Positions 27,247 through 35,621 of a stretch of DNA of 64,000 bases are shown piece after piece; position 1 is the stretch's first letter; each line of letters begins with the position of its first letter. The notes beneath the pieces are model-generated. The model worked only from the letters and a program-made list of their open reading frames with translations, had not been told where the DNA came from and searched no databases. The position numbers were made by a program, and so were the translations under genes. This DNA is from Leptospira venezuelensis (lineage in GTDB: Bacteria > Spirochaetota > Leptospiria > Leptospirales > Leptospiraceae): the NCBI RefSeq assembly GCF_002150035.1, contig NZ_NETS01000011.1:124001-188000 (forward strand), given 5' to 3'.

Positions 27247-28203
27247 CTAGTTATTAATTTTATTTTTAATAGCCGGAACAGTTTGCAAATAAGCGAACAT
27301 GGCTGCAAGATCTTCCTCAGTCATTCCTGCATACATTGTCCAAGGCATAATTGTTTGGAATTCTCCCTCTTTTATAGAGTGGGGTTTATATTTAGGAAGT
27401 TCCATACTCTTAAATCTTTTTACAAACCGAGCTTCCGTCCAGCTACCCAATCCTGTTTCTCGATCAGGAGTTAAATTTGCAGAAATAATTTTAGTTCCAT
27501 TGCCTAATGGAAATTCAAAACCACCTGCTAGTTCCATTCCGGCAATTGGTTTTCCTTTATCTTGCTTTGTATGACACTCGGTGCAAGCAGCAGCAACAAA
27601 TAGATACTTCCCATAAGCAACCTTGTCCGTTTTATCAGGAAGTTTACCGAATTTTGCAGGACTAGGAATTGTTCTTAAGATCAAGTTAAACGGAAAATCA
27701 GGGTTAGAGCTAGGATTTTTCTTTTCTATAGGTTTCAAACTTCTTAAATAGGAAACGATAGAAATAAGATCTTCTTTATCCATTTGCCCATATGCGGGGT
27801 GAGGCATAACTGGAAATAACGCATTTCCTTCTTTATTGATCCCACTGGAAATCGCTCTTAAAACTTCTCCGTCAGTCCATTTTCCTAATGCACTTGGAGT
27901 AATATTTGGTGCGACGAAAGAGCCAGGAAAACCAAGCTTTTGATCAAAAACTTCTCCGCCTTCTCCCAATGTTTCCGGTATCAATGGACCGGAAAATTTT
28001 GACCATTCTCGGATAGAATGGCAATCCATACAGGCGGATACGTGATTGGCGAGATACTGCCCTCTTTGTATTCTTTTTGGATCGTTGCCAGCTGAAATTT
28101 CAGGAGCAGGTTCTGCATTTGGAAATTTTAAATATAAAAGTCCAATCCCGAAAACCGGTATTAGGATAATCAATATTCCAATAAGCTTGAAAATTTTCTT
28201 CAT
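27247..28203 (-). CDS. Dihaem c-type cytochrome
   Basis: A 318-residue exported electron carrier. An N-terminal hydrophobic segment (residues 7-25) acts as membrane anchor or signal. Two haem-binding sites are visible: CMDCH at 58-62 and CTECH at 207-211. Each is followed by a cytochrome c domain with candidate methionine ligands (FPVMPHPAYGQM, then FQTIMPWTMYAGMTEEDL). The arrangement fits the dihaem cytochromes that partner dehydrogenases at the cytoplasmic membrane. It lies 48 bases downstream of an MDR-type oxidoreductase gene, suggesting co-transcription. Confidence 0.92.
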   Translation of the reverse strand: MKKIFKLIGILIILIPVFGIGLLYLKFPNAEPAPEISAGNDPKRIQRGQYLANHVSACMDCHSIREWSKFSGPLIPETLGEGGEVFDQKLGFPGSFVAPNITPSALGKWTDGEVLRAISSGINKEGNALFPVMPHPAYGQMDKEDLISIVSYLRSLKPIEKKNPSSNPDFPFNLILRTIPSPAKFGKLPDKTDKVAYGKYLFVAAACTECHTKQDKGKPIAGMELAGGFEFPLGNGTKIISANLTPDRETGLGSWTEARFVKRFKSMELPKYKPHSIKEGEFQTIMPWTMYAGMTEEDLAAMFAYLQTVPAIKNKINN

Positions 28204-28251
28204 TCACAATTCCTTTTATCTTTCTATTTTTTCTAATCAATCAACATAGAT

Positions 28252-29226
28252 TTATGATACTGATATGATTACTTTACCAGCAGCATGGCCTTGTTCAACG
28301 TACTGGATAGCTTTTGGAACTTCTTCCAATTTGTATCGCTTATCAATAACCGATTTTATCTTACCCGATCTCATTAGTTCAGATAAAAAAATAAGATCCT
28401 TTTGATTCGGCTCAGAAGAAGCAGCGATAATCTTTTGGCTGCCTCTTAAGGAGATGAAAGGCCCCAAAAGTAAGGCTTGGAATAACTGAGCGGAGCCTCC
28501 CCCAGCCATTACATATCTCCCTTTTGGAATTAAAGCACTCTTGTAATCTGAAAGAGAACGATAACCATTCACGCCAACTATTAGGTCGTATTTTTTTCCG
28601 TTTTGAATGAAGTCTTCCTTGGTATAGTCAATTACCTGATCGGCTCCAAGTGACATTGCCTGAGCAATTTTAGAAGTGCTACAAACAGCAGTAACATGTG
28701 CTCCGAAATACTTTGCGAGCTGTATCGCAAATGTTCCGACACCTCCTGATGCTCCATTTATCAGAACTTTTTGCCCCTCTTCTATCTTACCGAAATCTCT
28801 TAAAGAATGTAAAGCGGTCATTCCGGCCAAAGGTAAAGCAGCTATCTCTTCGAAAGATATATTAGAAGGTTTTAAAACAAATTCATCTTCTCTACCACAT
28901 TTATATTCAGCGAATGCACCGAATCCACTTGCAAAAACATCTCCAAACACTTCGTCACCCGGACGGAACTTAGTTACATTCTCTCCGACCGCTTCCACAG
29001 TTCCGGCAACATCGGCACCCAATACTGAAATTTTTTTAGGTTTAAAAAGACCCGCGTAAAAGCGAACTAAAAAAGGATCTGCCTTCATCATACGCCAATC
29101 TGCAGCATTCACAGAAGCTGCTTTGACTCTTACAAGGACCTCATTATCCTTTGGAGTAGGTTTTTGAACTTCTTTATATTGAAGCACATCAGAAGAGCCA
29201 TACTTCTCGTATACAATTGCTTTCAT
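28252..29226 (-). CDS. Zinc-independent MDR oxidoreductase (quinone reductase type)
   Basis: A 324-residue NAD(P)-dependent oxidoreductase of the medium-chain family. The GroES-like N-terminal half begins MKAIVYEKYGSSDVLQYKEV and contains GADVAGTVEAVGENVTKFRP with GDEVFGD. The Rossmann half carries INGASGGVGTFAIQLAKYFG. The cysteine cluster for structural zinc is absent, as in quinone reductases. It is the first gene of a likely two-gene unit with the dihaem cytochrome and faces the AraC/ABM pair. Confidence 0.9.
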   Translation of the reverse strand: MKAIVYEKYGSSDVLQYKEVQKPTPKDNEVLVRVKAASVNAADWRMMKADPFLVRFYAGLFKPKKISVLGADVAGTVEAVGENVTKFRPGDEVFGDVFASGFGAFAEYKCGREDEFVLKPSNISFEEIAALPLAGMTALHSLRDFGKIEEGQKVLINGASGGVGTFAIQLAKYFGAHVTAVCSTSKIAQAMSLGADQVIDYTKEDFIQNGKKYDLIVGVNGYRSLSDYKSALIPKGRYVMAGGGSAQLFQALLLGPFISLRGSQKIIAASSEPNQKDLIFLSELMRSGKIKSVIDKRYKLEEVPKAIQYVEQGHAAGKVIISVS

Positions 29227-29368
29227 TCGTAGATCCCTGTTTCTAAAAATTCAGAAGCAGTGGTCAAGAAATAAAGGAGAGATGATTTAGTTTTATTCTA
29301 AGTTATAAAATAATTTCGTAATAAATTATAGGGACATTAGGAATAAATCCTTGCTCTACTTTAAATAC

Positions 29369-30025
29369 TTAGCAGGGAAAATCTGCTTCTCCTGGCGGAG
29401 TTTTTTCGATTTGAAAATCCAAATCAATTATTTGTTCACCAAGGAAATAGTAGGAGGAAGGCCAATTGTAAAAAACTTTTATTTGTTTAAGATTTTCTGC
29501 GGACTTTTTTTCACCGGCAGATGCTTTTATTCTTATAGAATGTCCTTCTGGCAAATCGATTTTTTTTTGAATGTATCCTCGCCTTCCTTTATCGTAATCG
29601 AATATCATAAATGTAAACTCGTTTACTCCTGATGGCATAGGGATTTGATATTCACAGCCAAATAAAAATTCCTCCCTTCTAAAACTAGTAAAAAATTGCC
29701 AAACTATGTTTTTATCAAGTCCATCGTTTTTATTTCTAAAGTATTCTTGGGAAGGATTTACTGGATATGAAAGGCCTTTTGCCCAGCCTGTCGCATCAGA
29801 ATCCTTTGATCGTACGTAAAAAAAGAAGGAGCGACTATTTTTATTAATTTGGCTTTGATCAGCTAAAGTGGATTTAGCATAATCCTCTATCTTAAGAATT
29901 AAAAATGTATTTTTTTGATTTTTTATAGGAAAGCTTCTTCCTGGTCCAGTAAACCCTGCAGCGGGCGAACAATTATCCAGAATAATTAAAAGCAGAATAT
30001 TAATCAAAAAACAATACTTAGTCAC
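29369..30025 (-). CDS. Small lipoprotein, divergent relative of the local array
   Basis: A 218-residue putative lipoprotein with a short signal peptide ending ILDNC (Cys19). The GTG at 30025 is preceded by GGGGAGG at ideal spacing and is preferred over the ATG at 30049. The middle segment FLFGCEYQIPMPSG and the later IDLPEGHSIRIKA match segments of the 31360 protein (FLEGCEYRMPTNAG and IDLPPNHSIRLSF), so the two are related. A C-terminal Cys is also present. No function is recognised. It is the last gene of the minus-strand array. Confidence 0.75.
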   Translation of the reverse strand: MTKYCFLINILLLIILDNCSPAAGFTGPGRSFPIKNQKNTFLILKIEDYAKSTLADQSQINKNSRSFFFYVRSKDSDATGWAKGLSYPVNPSQEYFRNKNDGLDKNIVWQFFTSFRREEFLFGCEYQIPMPSGVNEFTFMIFDYDKGRRGYIQKKIDLPEGHSIRIKASAGEKKSAENLKQIKVFYNWPSSYYFLGEQIIDLDFQIEKTPPGEADFPC

Positions 30026-30188
30026 TTTATCCTCCCCGAATTTATACATTTGGGATATTCAAACTCAACACGATCTCTATATTTGTTTAAAGAACATTAT
30101 ATTAAAATATTATATAATTTGATAGTATATATTGTAAAAACATAAAAATCAGTAGCCACTTTATTTAATTACTAAAAACTGAATACTT

Positions 30189-30554
30189 ATGCTTACGTAT
30201 AATTTACTAAGATTCCTTCTAATCATATTTTTGATGTTGTCAAATTGCATTGCTTTAGATACGTTAGGTCTATCTTATGATAGAATCAAAGGTGACGAAG
30301 TTGCCTCAAAGTTGGCGGATGCTGCAATAACGACTGACTTAGTTAATTCTACTATACTCATTGGCCAACCGACGATATCAATAACTGCAATTTTCTCTTC
30401 TGTCATTGCAGGCATTGATGTGAAAAAGTATTACAAAAAATCAGAAGTCGATGACTGTATTAATGACATTCGCGGTTTTAAGGGTTTTCTATTAGGATCT
30501 ACAATAACGGTAGCAACTTCCTGTAAACTTTCTCCCGATGGGCCTTTGCTGTAA
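30189..30554 (+). CDS. Small lipoprotein on the opposite strand within the array
   Basis: A 121-residue putative lipoprotein with signal peptide LLRFLLIIFLMLSNC (Cys20), followed by a helix-rich body and two further cysteines in DDCINDIRGF and ATSCKLS. It resembles the small Leptospira lipoprotein paralogues of about 120 residues, but I could not check a family assignment. It is the only plus-strand gene in the 29369-33242 array. I see no good ribosome-binding site. Confidence 0.65.
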   Translation: MLTYNLLRFLLIIFLMLSNCIALDTLGLSYDRIKGDEVASKLADAAITTDLVNSTILIGQPTISITAIFSSVIAGIDVKKYYKKSEVDDCINDIRGFKGFLLGSTITVATSCKLSPDGPLL

Positions 30555-30653
30555 GTATATCAATCTAGTGATATATGTAAGCCGGGATCAAATATATTAT
30601 TGCACAAAGCAGAGTATCTTAGCCAGACAATAGCGTATTGAAAATTAGCTAAA

Positions 30654-31253
30654 CTATTCAAATTTACATAGATTAATTTCTTCAGAAACAGCATTTTTTT
30701 CAACAGCAGCTTTTAATCCGAGTCGATTTCTCAACAAATTCTCGCTTCCCCTTATTGGGTCGACAGTAGGGTTGATAGATAATTCTTTGATATAGATTGT
30801 CAAACGAAGAGATTCATTGGCCATTAGGTTTGCAGTTGTTTCCAAATGCGTATAAAACCCGCCAGATACTCTATACGCGCCTAAATGAATCTCATATAAA
30901 TTTTCACCTTCTGGAATTGGAATACTTAATTCGCAACCAGCAGGAAATATATAATGCAAATTAGAAAACCAAAGATTCCAAAAGTTTAAATTGCGATCTG
31001 GGTTGATCAAGATCCTTTTGTTCATTATAGATTCTTTATCTTCTTTCAAAATTGAAAGATAGAATTTGCTAATATCTATTTTTTCATTGCCGTCGGAAAT
31101 TTCGTTAGGGAGAACTACTTTCATAAAGTTTCCTTTTGGATTTTCTATTTTATGCGGAAGTCTCCTCCAATAGGGTTCTTGAATTGGTGAACAATTAACT
31201 ATACCGATGAAAACGGTAAGATGAAAATAAATTGCATAAAACATGATCTTCAT
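30654..31253 (-). CDS. Array lipoprotein, intact member
   Basis: A 199-residue putative lipoprotein: signal segment ending VFIGIVNC (Cys21), then an aromatic opening EPYWRRLPHKIENPKGNFMK, KEDKESIMNKRILINPDRNL, FPAGCELSIPIPEGENLYEI and NLMANESLRLTIYIKEL. The same segments, in order, are found in the two frameshifted neighbours (32031 and 32650), so this is the intact reference for the group. It is probably a beta-sandwich surface protein; function unknown. Confidence 0.75.
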   Translation of the reverse strand: MKIMFYAIYFHLTVFIGIVNCSPIQEPYWRRLPHKIENPKGNFMKVVLPNEISDGNEKIDISKFYLSILKEDKESIMNKRILINPDRNLNFWNLWFSNLHYIFPAGCELSIPIPEGENLYEIHLGAYRVSGGFYTHLETTANLMANESLRLTIYIKELSINPTVDPIRGSENLLRNRLGLKAAVEKNAVSEEINLCKFE

Positions 31254-31359
31254 TCAAAAATTGGCCTCACAAGTTTTGTATTTTTACGCTACAGAGAATT
31301 GACAGATTTGATCTTTGTTTTTTAAGCCTATCGTCTGTTCAGCCGACTTCAAAAAAAAT

Positions 31360-31989
31360 TCACATATTCTTAATATCACAAAGTTTAAATGGATCAGAAC
31401 TTGGATTTTGTTCTATTGTATAGATTATCTCATACCGATCATAGGCATTTCTTGACTTTTCATGCCTTTCAGAAAACGGCTTGGTTTCTATATCCAGAAT
31501 CGCTTTTTCCTTAAAACTTAAGCGAATAGAATGATTTGGAGGAAGATCGATTTCCTTTTCCAATTTTCCAGAAAATTCTGTTCTTGTGCTACCAAAGGCA
31601 AACTTATACAAAGTTTTGCCTGCATTTGTTGGCATTCGGTATTCACATCCTTCTAAAAAGACGAAACGTATATCCGATCTAAGCTGATATGGTAAATCTT
31701 CAGTTTTTCGATAGAATGTAATCCAATATTCTTCTTCGGGATTAACTGTAGAAGGCAAACCCAAAAGTGGATTTGTATCTCCAAAAAAAACAAATAAGTT
31801 ATATGTAGATAAGTCGTCACTATGATTAGCTCCGTTTACTTCTTTAGGCATAAACTTAAATCTGATATAAGTATTTTGGAAATTATCAATAGCCTTGTGA
31901 CGGTAGTAAGTCTTAAAACCATAGCGCATTCCTATACAACTTTGAAGAAAAAGAATTAGGATAAATACCCAAGAATACGAAAATCGCAT
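31360..31989 (-). CDS. Array lipoprotein, divergent intact member
   Basis: A 209-residue putative lipoprotein with signal peptide WVFILILFLQSC (Cys18). It shares FLEGCEYRMPTNAG and IDLPPNHSIRLSF with the 29369 protein and, more loosely, the GCEL/P/G and N-S-x-R-L segments with the other members. The ATG at 31989 gives the more typical signal peptide; a GTG at 32007 is in frame upstream, and neither has a clear ribosome-binding site. Function unknown. Confidence 0.7.
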   Translation of the reverse strand: MRFSYSWVFILILFLQSCIGMRYGFKTYYRHKAIDNFQNTYIRFKFMPKEVNGANHSDDLSTYNLFVFFGDTNPLLGLPSTVNPEEEYWITFYRKTEDLPYQLRSDIRFVFLEGCEYRMPTNAGKTLYKFAFGSTRTEFSGKLEKEIDLPPNHSIRLSFKEKAILDIETKPFSERHEKSRNAYDRYEIIYTIEQNPSSDPFKLCDIKNM

Positions 31990-32030
31990 ATTATAAACTG
32001 CCGCCACAAGCTATAAAGTTCGTTACACAC

Positions 32031-32631
32031 TTACAATGAATCATATGGGCAATCATGAAACCGATCGTCACTCGAAGTAGGCTCTATAACGTATTTCATC
32101 TTTACTCTGTTGTGTATTCGATTCTGTAGCTCTTGTGATATCCCATTTGGTTTCAAATAAGGAGGGTCTTCTATATAAAACGATATAACAATAGACTGAT
32201 TTTCCATTAAATTTTTGAGTAATTCAGATATTTGAGAAGAAACCATCTGGATATCTATCTGCTTTGATTTCATAAGTATATTCACCTTTCGAGATCGGTA
32301 AAATCAATTGGCAGTCGTTTTTAAAATGAAATTGTTTTAGGCCAGTCCATAAAGTATGAAATCCTAATTTGCGTTCATGATTAATTAGTAACCTTCTTTT
32401 CAATATGGTGTCTTTTTCCTCTTGAAAGATATGAGTTAAATAGCTTTCTATTTGGATTTTTTCTCGAGAACCACTAAGCTCTGAGGGTAGATATAATTTT
32501 AGATAGTTTCCTTTTGAATTTTGAATCGGATAATATGGCAAAAGCCTCCAATAGAATATATTTCCAAGACAATTACAGAATAGAAGTAAAGAAAATGATA
32601 TAAGATTACTTTTTATTATACACCTATGCAT
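32031..32631 (-). pseudogene. Frameshifted array lipoprotein 1
   Basis: The first frame gives a signal peptide (SFSLLLFCNC) and a body parallel to the 30654 protein up to EYTYEIKADRYPDGFFS, then a stop at 32224. The rest of the homology (QISELLKNLMENQSIVISFY, then DRFHDCPYDSL) continues in another frame to 32031. The break lies at about 32234-32243 in a TTCTTCTC run; restoring one lost CT gives GFFSQISELLKNLMENQS, which aligns with GFYTHLETTANLMANES of the intact member. It could be a true pseudogene, a slipped-strand phase-variable gene or a sequencing error. Confidence 0.75.
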
Positions 32632-32649
32632 GTATTTACTGCCGGCTGA

Positions 32650-33242
32650 TTAAAACTTACATTTTTCGTAGTTACTTTCTAAAAAGCTACTTTCTACATT
32701 ATCCGTTAAAGTAACCAAGGTATGACTTGCATTGGCCTGTCGCTCGTCCCAATTCTTTGGCTCTGGGAAAGGAAATCCTTTATAATGAAGAGTAATTCTA
32801 AGAGATTGGTTTTCCGAAAGGTTGACATATTCAGATATTTGAGTAGTATACCCATACAAATATTCCCGAGATGGACTTCATATTTATTTTCTCCGCTAGA
32901 AACAGGAAAAACTAATTCACATCCTGCTGGAAATCTGAATTGTTCGTGATTGTTCCAAAGCTTGAAAAAATTCAACCCTCTATCTGGATTAATTAAAACC
33001 ATTCTTTCAAATACAGTCTCTTTTTCTTCTCGGAGTACTGCTACCATATATTCCTTATATGTAAGCTTTTGAGAATTGTCAGAAAATTCCTTTGGTAAAT
33101 TTATTCTAATAAAATTATTTTTCGAATCAAAAACTGGATTTGGCATATGTTGCCAATAAAAGATATTTCCTCTACAGTCTTGCAACAATCCAAAAAAGAA
33201 TATTACAAATAAACAAACTATCATTGATTTACTGATTTTCAC
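32650..33242 (-). pseudogene. Frameshifted array lipoprotein 2
   Basis: The start is GTG at 33242 with GAGGG just upstream, and the signal peptide ends FFFGLLQDC. The body parallels the intact 30654 protein (VLINPDRGLNFFKLWNNHEQ, FRFPAGCELVFPVSSGENKY) up to EVHLG, after which the frame drifts out of homology. The proper tail (YGYTTQISEYVNLSENQSLR, then ITLHYKGF) lies in another frame and ends at 32650. The break is at the GGG run at 32865-32867: one more G restores HLGEYLYGYTTQISE. A homopolymer slip, either natural or from sequencing, would explain it. Confidence 0.75.
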
Positions 33243-33339
33243 AAATTCCCTCTGCACGTATTTTTCGATGCGTTAGTTACTAAGTGGAGAGAGAAGATCG
33301 GAGTGATTGAGGAACGAGAAGAGGAAGAAAGGCCAGATG

Positions 33340-33373
33340 GTCTGAATTCTCGATATTCATCGAGAATTCAGAC
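33340..33373 (-). terminator. 15-bp perfect hairpin after the 33399 lipoprotein gene
   Basis: Arms GTCTGAATTCTCGAT and ATCGAGAATTCAGAC pair perfectly around a four-base loop, 26 bases beyond the minus-strand stop at 33399. No long T tract follows, but its position fits a terminator separating this gene from the lipoprotein array. Confidence 0.65.
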
Positions 33374-33398
33374 TGATGTGCGGATTGTAAAGAAAAAA

Positions 33399-34040
33399 TT
33401 ACCTCTTCTTCACTTCTCCTTTTAGCTCTTCTTTAACCGTGTCTCTAGTGGTATTGGATTTATTTTCCAATTTAATTGTATAATGGATTTGATATTTAGT
33501 AACTACCGGCTTCTCTTCCGAATGTTCCATGGACCAACGAGTCACATCATTCTGGATGATTTTAGCCAAATTATTAATTCTAGGAACTCTCGTATTAAAA
33601 CGGATTGTTTCTACAGCACCTGTATTTCCGTTCAAGATCACTAAGATAATCCCATCATCATTAAAATTAATTCTATTATATTTTACTAATTCTTCGCTAA
33701 TGAGAGCATCCCCGCCCTTATCTACTTTTCTGCGAATGTATTTGGATCCTCTAATCTGACGAACTTGATAGGACTCGCTTGTTATATGCACTCTGAAATA
33801 TTCTGAGCTATCTTTGGACTGACTTTGGAAAGAAATAGGATCAGTGGTGCTGATCTTCACTTCTCTGCCTTCTTCGTCTATGATCTCTTCGTTGTCTCCC
33901 GCTGGATTTGGAAGGATCTCGCCTTTAGGAGTTTCCGGAGTATGGGACGGTCCTCCAGAGCTAATACAAGAAATAAATGATAAACAATATAGCACCGCAA
34001 AACCGGCTAAAAAAGTTCGGAAAACCGAAACGCGAAACAT
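33399..34040 (-). CDS. Lipoprotein of unknown function
   Basis: A 213-residue putative lipoprotein: signal peptide FAVLYCLSFISC with lipidation at about Cys25, an acidic/proline linker (PSHTPETPKGEILPNPAGDN) and a domain with KYNRINFNDDGIILVILNGN. The C-terminus is charged (TVKEELKGEVKKR). It is not related to the adjacent array by any motif I can see. AGGAG precedes the ATG. It lies 49 bases after mgtE and may be co-transcribed. Confidence 0.72.
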   Translation of the reverse strand: MFRVSVFRTFLAGFAVLYCLSFISCISSGGPSHTPETPKGEILPNPAGDNEEIIDEEGREVKISTTDPISFQSQSKDSSEYFRVHITSESYQVRQIRGSKYIRRKVDKGGDALISEELVKYNRINFNDDGIILVILNGNTGAVETIRFNTRVPRINNLAKIIQNDVTRWSMEHSEEKPVVTKYQIHYTIKLENKSNTTRDTVKEELKGEVKKR

Positions 34041-34089
34041 TGGCCTCTCCTATCCAAGGAAATTTATAAATATATGCGAAATATTCCAA

Positions 34090-35484
34090 CTATACCAAAT
34101 ATTGCAAGAACAGTGTGGCAAGTCCTAAGAAACAGAAGAAGCCGAACACGTCCGTAGTAGTTGTTACAAATATGGAAGACGCAATTGCAGGATCAATCCC
34201 AACCACTTTTAATAGCATTGGAATACAAGCCCCTACGATGGCTGCTACGATCAGGTTCGCAAGCATCGCAAAAAATATAACAATCGCAAGTGCAAGTTTT
34301 CCCGTATAAAAAAACACAACGATCCCTGTGATCGCTCCTATCGTAAGTCCATTAATCAGACCTATAATGCCCTCTTTCCTAAAACCTACAGTCCAGTTTG
34401 CCTGGCTCAAGTCTCCAGTAGCGATATTTCTAACTACCACAGTAATGGATTGGGTTCCCGCATTCCCCCCCATTCCCGCCACTATTGGCATAAGACTAGC
34501 AAGTAATACGAACGATTGGATCGTGTCTTGGAAAAGTGCAACTGTAGATGCGGCAACCACTGCCGTTCCCAGATTGATCACAAGCCAGGTCAATCTTCGT
34601 CGGATAGAGTCCCAGATAGAAGTATTCAATCTTTCTTCTTCTGAAACTCCCCCCATCCTCAAGATGTCCTCGGAAGCTTCTTCCTGAACGATATCTAAGA
34701 TATCATCTACTGTGATCCTACCGATGATCCGATCCAGATCATCCACTACAGCAGCGGAAACCAGGTCGTATTTTCGAAATATTCGAGCTACTTCTTCCTG
34801 GTCTGTATCATAATGAATGGAGAATACTTCTTCTTTTACAAGTCTGCTTGCCTTTTGGTTGAGAGGTGCGAGGAAAAGATCCTTGAGTTTAATAAATCCT
34901 TTTAAATGATTCTCTGAGTCAGTTACATAGAGAAGATAGATATCATCTGTCTCTTTGGCCACTCTTCTCAATTTGATAATCGCTTTTCTGACAGTGTCAG
35001 TCTCATATGCGGAGGCGAACTCAGTCGTCATCAAACGCCCCGCAGTGTATTCTCTAAAATTTAGCTGCTTTCGGATCTGAGAGGAATCTTCCCGATCCAA
35101 GGAGTTCAAAATTTCCTCAGCCTTAGCCTTTGGGATCTCTGAAATCAGATTGGTAACGTCGTCTGGTTCCAGATTTTCGACGATAGGAGAAATCTCCTTC
35201 ATATTCAGACGGGAGATCAAATCTGCCTGTAAATCCTCATCGAACTCGACTAAAATCTCAGACTGCTGTTCAGAATCGCAGAGTTTAAATACGTAGAATG
35301 CTTCGTCAATACCCAGCTTTTCCAGGACTTCGGCAATATCCGCTGGGTGATTGGAAGAAGTGAAACTGAGTAGGAACTTATTGTCCTTATTTTCTATCTT
35401 TTCTAGGAAGGAATCCATCCAATCTGCAGATTGCGGATTTGCCTTCAGGGAAGAAGTTTCCTTAGTGCTGTTTGTTTCGTCCAT
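34090..35484 (-). CDS. mgtE: Magnesium transporter MgtE
   Basis: A Mg2+ channel of 464 residues with the family order: an N-terminal helical superfamily domain (about 20-140), two CBS domains (about 145-270; LMTTEFASAYETDTVRKAII, then VFSIHYDTDQEEVARIFRKY) and five transmembrane helices (about 300-464) with the signature PIVAGMGGNAGTQSITVVVR. The cytosolic domains normally sense Mg2+ and close the pore. GGAGG before the ATG supports the start. It is divergent from the OmpA-like gene. Confidence 0.96.
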   Translation of the reverse strand: MDETNSTKETSSLKANPQSADWMDSFLEKIENKDNKFLLSFTSSNHPADIAEVLEKLGIDEAFYVFKLCDSEQQSEILVEFDEDLQADLISRLNMKEISPIVENLEPDDVTNLISEIPKAKAEEILNSLDREDSSQIRKQLNFREYTAGRLMTTEFASAYETDTVRKAIIKLRRVAKETDDIYLLYVTDSENHLKGFIKLKDLFLAPLNQKASRLVKEEVFSIHYDTDQEEVARIFRKYDLVSAAVVDDLDRIIGRITVDDILDIVQEEASEDILRMGGVSEEERLNTSIWDSIRRRLTWLVINLGTAVVAASTVALFQDTIQSFVLLASLMPIVAGMGGNAGTQSITVVVRNIATGDLSQANWTVGFRKEGIIGLINGLTIGAITGIVVFFYTGKLALAIVIFFAMLANLIVAAIVGACIPMLLKVVGIDPAIASSIFVTTTTDVFGFFCFLGLATLFLQYLV

Positions 35485-35621
35485 TTGGCGTCCCTCCCCC
35501 TATGACAGAATCCTGATGGAATTTATCGGTTCAATGAATTTACTGATTTTTGGTACAAGAGTTTTTCATTTGACTGGGGGCTCGCAGCCTTAGAATAGAA
35601 CCTAGTTTCCAATTTCAGACC

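Noticed and set aside
32031..32285. Separate 84-codon gene
   Set aside because: It is the downstream part of the frameshifted gene that begins at 32631; the homology to the intact paralogue continues across the break.
32650..32859. Separate small gene starting at TTG 32859
   Set aside because: Its sequence continues the homology of the frame ending at 32706, so it is the downstream part of one frameshifted gene, not its own gene.
29369..33257. Prophage or insertion-sequence island
   Set aside because: Despite AT-rich composition there is no transposase, integrase, phage gene or flanking direct repeat visible.
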